Shown here: positions 10,109 to 16,100 of the stretch, piece after piece
Position numbering within the stretch: position 1 is the stretch's first letter
Layout: every line of letters starts with the position of its first letter
From: UBA1443 sp964445745
GTDB lineage: Bacteria; Omnitrophota; Omnitrophia; Omnitrophales; Aquincolibacteriaceae
NCBI GenBank assembly: GCA_964445745.1
Contig: CAYULU010000018.1
Span: 1-33,068, forward strand
DNA length: 33,068 bases
Direction of reading: 5' to 3'
Position numbers and translations under genes: made by a program
The notes under the pieces: generated by a model
Seen by the model: the letters and a program-made list of their open reading frames with translations, nothing else
What the model was told of the DNA's origin: nothing
The model's database searches: none

Positions 10109-13100
10109 ATGTCCGCGCAGAGCAACGTAGCCAGGCTCAAAGGTCTTTTTCATAACCGTCTTCTTGCTGATGGTCACCGTCGGTTGAAGGAATGGGTTGA
10201 TTCCGGAACAAAGTCAACATTCGAAAAAGAACTTGCCGTCGTTGGGATCTCGGGCGAAAAGAAAAGTCTTGAAGATCTGCGAGCGATCCTCCGGAATATT
10301 TTGGAACGCTCTCTGCAGGGGGACCGCTACGCCACGAAAAAAGTCGTGGAACTGGTGGGAAGGATCACAGGGGAATCTTACGCGCCATGGTCTCCGGACG
10401 GTGATCCGCTTTTTACGGAATTCCAAAGGGTTAAAACCGAGCGCGAAGAAGATACCGAATGGATCGAGCTTGGCGGGATACGTGTTGCGAAACTGTCTGC
10501 TTCCGAAATGCTCGAGGAATTTTTGAAGGAATTTAATGCGGATATTGAAAGCGGACTTCTTTCCGGACAGGATGGAAAACCTTTGCCGCCAATGGAGGAA
10601 GGCGCTCAGAAATATGTTATGCGAAAGATCCTGGATTCTGCGGAAGATCGTTGGATGCAGGAAGACAGAGCCCCTGTGGGCCAGGATCGAAATCTCAAGA
10701 ACCTGATCCGTGAGGAAGCTCAGAGGTGGGCTGCGAACGAGCTGAGAGGGGCCCGCCAGACCACGGATCATATTAAAAAACTCCTCCAAAAACATTTTTA
10801 CACCCAGGCGGAAAGAGTTGAAAAACTTGTAGAGCTTCAATCGACCCAGATCCCCCGAATGCAGATCCTGAAAGGTTTTCGTGATGGTGGTCTCGTCGAA
10901 ACAGTTGATACGGAAGGACGCCGGAGTATCATCCACAAATCTCGGCCGGTTCTGGAGGTTGGACAGTCTGGCGGTGGAAAAACTGAAATGATCGCGGACA
11001 TTGCTCGCGAATTGAACTGGGCATATATGTCAGTAGCGCTTGGCGCAGCGTCCGTGGAATCGCTGGTCGGTGAATTTATTCTCAATGAAGAGACCGGTGC
11101 TTTTGAATTTCGGAAAGGGATTCTTGTGCGCGCCATGGAAGAAGGATCCGCGCTTGTGCTAGAAGAACTGAATATGGCGGAAAGCGGTGTGATCGAGATT
11201 CTGAACGAATATTTTGATCGTGGGACTATGACTATCCAGGGGCGAAAGATACAGGTCAAGATCCACAGAAATTTCCGGCTTTTTGCGACGATGAATCCTA
11301 CCGAGGGACGCACCGGTAAGAATGCCGGGAGGATTCCTCTTTCGCCGGCTCTCCGCAGCCGATTCCGCGAGGTCTGGGTTCGCAGTGAGAGATCCAAGGC
11401 CGAGCAGTACCGTATGGTGCTCGGAGGGATCCGGGACCTTGTGAAAGGCCTAATGGAACGCGGTATTGCTGAAGAAACGGAAGATGTGCTTGGTATCCTG
11501 GAGGAAGATCTTACGAGACGAAAGATCGCTGAAAGAGCGGGCATCCCGATGCTTCCCAAAGAGCAAAGAGATAGCATTGAAGATGGGGTTGTTCATACAG
11601 CAAAGCCCACTGCCAAGGCAGTGCCAGCGGTCAGAATGGCCCGTTCCAAGAATGTGGAGCCAGTAGCAACCGTGCCAGCCAAAGGCGATTGGGAACGTAG
11701 CTCTACGGAAGAGAAGAAAAAGATTTATGAGGATACTTTTTCGATCATCACGGCCAAAGCTGATATCACATTGGCGGCCGGTGACCATTGGGCATGGAAC
11801 CCGAAGCGTAAGATCCTGACTTATGATGAAAAGGATATTGAACGATTGAGTCTTAACGCACTTCTTGGCGTGGGCATTCATGAGGCCATGCACCGTATCG
11901 GAACGCGGTATCTCTCTCTTTTCTGGGAGTTTTTTGATGAGCATGGGCTCGAGAACCGTGTGTTCAATACGCTGGAGGATGGACGAATCGAGAATTGGGC
12001 GCGGTTCCTTTTTGGCGGCGCTGCCACACCGCTTCGGGCGACCAATGATGAAGTTGTTTTCGGTTCCTTTAAGGATGAGAACGAGCTGGTGGAAAGGTTT
12101 GTCCACGGGAGTAAGGATAAAGAAGGAAATATGACCGAGGTTGCTTACAGCTCTGCGATCATAAATTTTTTCCTTTATCTCGGGAAAAGAGGGTCGGACG
12201 TGAATGCTTCTAAGGTGATCGAAAAATTCCTGAAAGCGTTTGAAGAAAGAGATCCACAATTGCGTGCGGATATCGAAGGGTTGCTCAAAGCTGGATACTT
12301 CGGGGGTGGCCGTAAGGAAGATATCCTGGATCCGCCGAATCAGAATAAAGTGTCTGGTGTGTTCTCCAAGCTTCCTATGAAAGCCGATGATCTCGGAATC
12401 TACCGTTTTGACGGGAACCCCTCCGAATCCACGATTGAAGACCTTGCGATCGAGCAGGGGATCATCATCCGGGAATGTATCATGCCGGTAGTTTATAAAT
12501 GGGCGCTCAAAGATCTTGCGAAGGGAGAAAAAAGCGAAGGTGAAGGAGAAGGTAAAAAAGGAGAAAAGGGAGAAAAAAGCGAAGGTGAAGGAGAAAGAGA
12601 AAGTGAGGGTGGGCCTCAGGATGGAAGCTCCGGCAAAGCGACAAAAGGCAAACCGACTTCCGGTAAATCCGGAAAAAATGCGAAGCCTGTGTCTGCGGAT
12701 GAATGGCGAGACCTTTGGGATAAGCTTTCACCGGAACAAAAAAAGAAATTACTTGACCAGATCGACAAAGGGCATGCCTCGAGACCGCAGGATCGTACGG
12801 CTAAGGACTCGGATGATTATAAAAGGGCGCAACAGGATTCCGAGATCGCCAAACCCATGAGCGAGCGTGACCGTCTGATGGGGTTCCTCGGGAAAATGAT
12901 CACGGAACTTTCCGGATATTTGCGGGACATCATTCAGAATTCTGTACGTCCCAAAGAGGTCACGGGCCTCAAACGCGGCAGGATCGACATGAGACGGCTG
13001 ATCAACTCTATGGCGCGCGGGTTCACGGACATGCGTTTCTACAAACAGCGCATTCTGCCGCAACAAAAGAACGTGAAATTCACGATCGTTGTTGACGAAA

Positions 13101-16100
13101 GCGGCAGTATGGAAGGGATGGGGGAATCCGGAAAGGCGGCGAGCCAGAACGCGTCGGCGAAAGGTTACCGGGCGCTTATGGGTGTGACCCTTTTGATGGA
13201 AGTTCTGGAATCTCTCGGGATCGATTTCGCAGTCCGGGGTTATTACGATACGACACACCTGCATAAGCGTTTTAAAGGTCAACGGATCCCTCCCGGAAAA
13301 GAGAGCGAATATCTGGAACCAGGGCATGTTGATATTCAGGATGGTTACACGACCCGCGTTGAAAAAGAAAGTCTGATCGGGGAGCTTTATCAGAGCATTG
13401 GCCGTGGCGGGAACAACGAAGGTCCGGCGCTCGCGGCCGCGATCCGGGATGCTGGCGAGGCCGGAGGTGAGAAACATTTCATTATCGTCATTACGGACGG
13501 AATGGGCAATGTGTCGGATATCAAAACGCAGGTGGAGGGTTTACGTGAGAGAAGCGGTAGGGTTGGCGGGACCAAAGTTGAATTGATTGCAGTCGGACTC
13601 AGCAATGATGCCCAATATGTGCCGGAAAATTACGGGGGGAAATACTCTATTTGGCTGAAGGATGACGAGATTCACAAGCTTCCGGCCGAGCTCAAGCGAA
13701 TTCTTCATGAAGTGATACGCGGTGTCTACCAGCCGGAAGTGCCCGGAAGTACGCGATTTTCTCATCTTGCCAAAGGCTTCCGATTCGCCGGCGTGGTTGG
13801 CGGAGATTATAATTTCCACTCAGTCCGATCCGAAGTTCGAGATAATGCAACAGTGGATCAACTCGGATTGAAATCTGTTACCGATTGGTCTTGGGATGCT
13901 TTTGATGAATTTTTTGAAGCTCAAAAAACTGAGTGGGATTATAAGGATTATTATTTTGAAGAAAAATGGTCTGTGTGTAAATTATGGGCACATGATAGAT
14001 TTAAAGAAATTCCGAATCCAGATCAAAGATGGCAGCTTTTTAGGAGAGTTGCCGCGATTGTTCGAAAGATCTGTCAACAGGCGCTGAATGTGGAAGGAGA
14101 ATTCTGGTGGGGGGAGGGTGAAAAGATCCTTGATCCAATAGGACTTTCAGAATTTGAAGGTTTTTTTATGGGTGAAGCATTTTGGCAAATGATGGATCCG
14201 AGTCAAACTATTAGTGCGTTTGAAACAAAACTTAAAGAGCGTCTCGTGGTATTGGATATTTTAAGATCCCTTCAAATCCAAGTATCTGAGGGTAAGTTTG
14301 AAATCTATCTAGAAAAGTTTAACGAGGCTTTTGAACATGTTGTTGATTCCCCGGAATTTTCAGAGATCCTTGAAAAATTTTCAGCTGAACGGAAGCTCGC
14401 GCTTATTACAGAAGATCAAGCGGCGCAAATAGCCTATCAAAAGACACTTTTGTTGGCCCAACAAGCAAAGGCCCGCCAGGCGAGGGGGGAACAGAATCCA
14501 TCCGTTAGCGATCCAGGATCAGCATCCAGCGAAAAGGGAGAAGATTTGTGGCTCGAGAAGCCTGGGGATGGAGCACGGTCCGAGGTGCGAAGCGAAGTGC
14601 AAACTCCGGGTGAACTTGGATCCTATTATGACCGGATGTTATCGGATGCCAGGCTGGTGGATCAAATCGGATTGAAATCTGTTACCGATTGGTCTGAGGA
14701 GGATCTTGAGAAGTTTATTGAGGCTCAAAAGGAGAGGGTTAATGAGGATTATTATGGTAGGGCAAGATCCTCTGTGTTTGAATTTTGGTGGGCTGATAGA
14801 GTTCGAGAAATCCCGGATCCAGATCAAAGATGGCATTTTTTTAGGAAGGCTGTCGAGATTGTGTTAGCGATCTGTCGGCAACCGACGGAGTTGGAATCTA
14901 ACTGGGGGGATGGTAAAACGATCCGTGATCCAAAAGGACTTTCAGCATTTGGACATTTTTTTTCGGGTAAAGCATTTTGGCGCGTGACTAAGAAAACACT
15001 TAAAGAGCGTCTCGTGGTATTGGATATTTTAAGATCCCTTCAAATCCAAGTATCTGAGGGTAAGTTTGAAATCTATCTAGAAAAGTTTAACGAGGCTTTT
15101 GAACATGTTGTTGATTCCCCGGAATTTTCAGAGATCCTTGAAAAATTTTCAGCTGAACGGAAGCTCGCGCTTATTACAGAAGATCAAGCGGCGCAAATAG
15201 CCTATCAAAAGACACTTTTGTTGGCCCAACAAGCAAAGGCCCGCCAGGCGAGGGGGGAACAGAATCCATCCGTTAGCGATCCAGGATCAGCATCCAGCGA
15301 AAAGGGAGAAGATTTGTGGCTCGAGAAGCCTGGGGATGGAGCACGGTCCGAGGTGCGAAGCGAAGTGCAAACTCCGGGTGAACTTGGATCCTATTATGAC
15401 CGGATGTTATCGGATGCCAGGCTGGTGGATCAAATCGGATTGAAATCTGTTACCGATTGGTCTGAGGAGGATCTTGAGAAGTTTATTGAGGCTCAAAAGG
15501 AGAGGGTTAATGAGGATTATTATGGTAGGGCAAGATCCTCTGTGTTTGAATTTTGGTGGGCTGATAGAGTTCGAGAAATCCCGGATCCAGATCAAAGATG
15601 GCAATTTTTTAGGAAGGCTGTCGAGATTGTGTTAGCGATCTGTCGGCAACCGGCGGAGTTGGAATCTGACTGGGGGAATGGTACAACGATCCTTGATCCA
15701 AAAGGACTTTCAGCATTTGGACATTTTGTTTTGGGTAAAGCATTTTGGCGCGTGACTGAGACAAAACTTAAAGAGCGTCTCGTGGTATTGGATATTTTAA
15801 GATCCCTTCAAATCCAAGTATCTGAGGGTAAGTTTGAAATCTATCTAGAAAAGTTTAACGAGGCTTTTGAACATGTTGTTGATTCCCCGGAATTTTCAGA
15901 GATCCTTGAAAAATTTTCAGCTGAACGGAAGCTCGCGCTTATTACAGAAGATCAAGCGGCGCAAATAGCCTATCAAAAGACACTTTTGTTGGCCCAACAA
16001 GCAAAGGCCCGCCAGGCGAGGGGGGAACAGAATCCATCCGTTAGCGATCCAGGATCAGCATCCAGCGAAAAGGGAGAAGATTTGTGGCTCGAGAAGCCTG

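Noticed and set aside
10109..10130. ATG at 10109 as the start of a second giant gene
   Set aside because: The ATG lies in the duplicated 55-bp flank and is an internal Met codon of the first part; the frame continues across the gap.
12516..12860. Lys/Arg-rich plus-strand frame
   Set aside because: It is the shifted reading of the Lys/Glu/Gly-rich linker of the giant gene.
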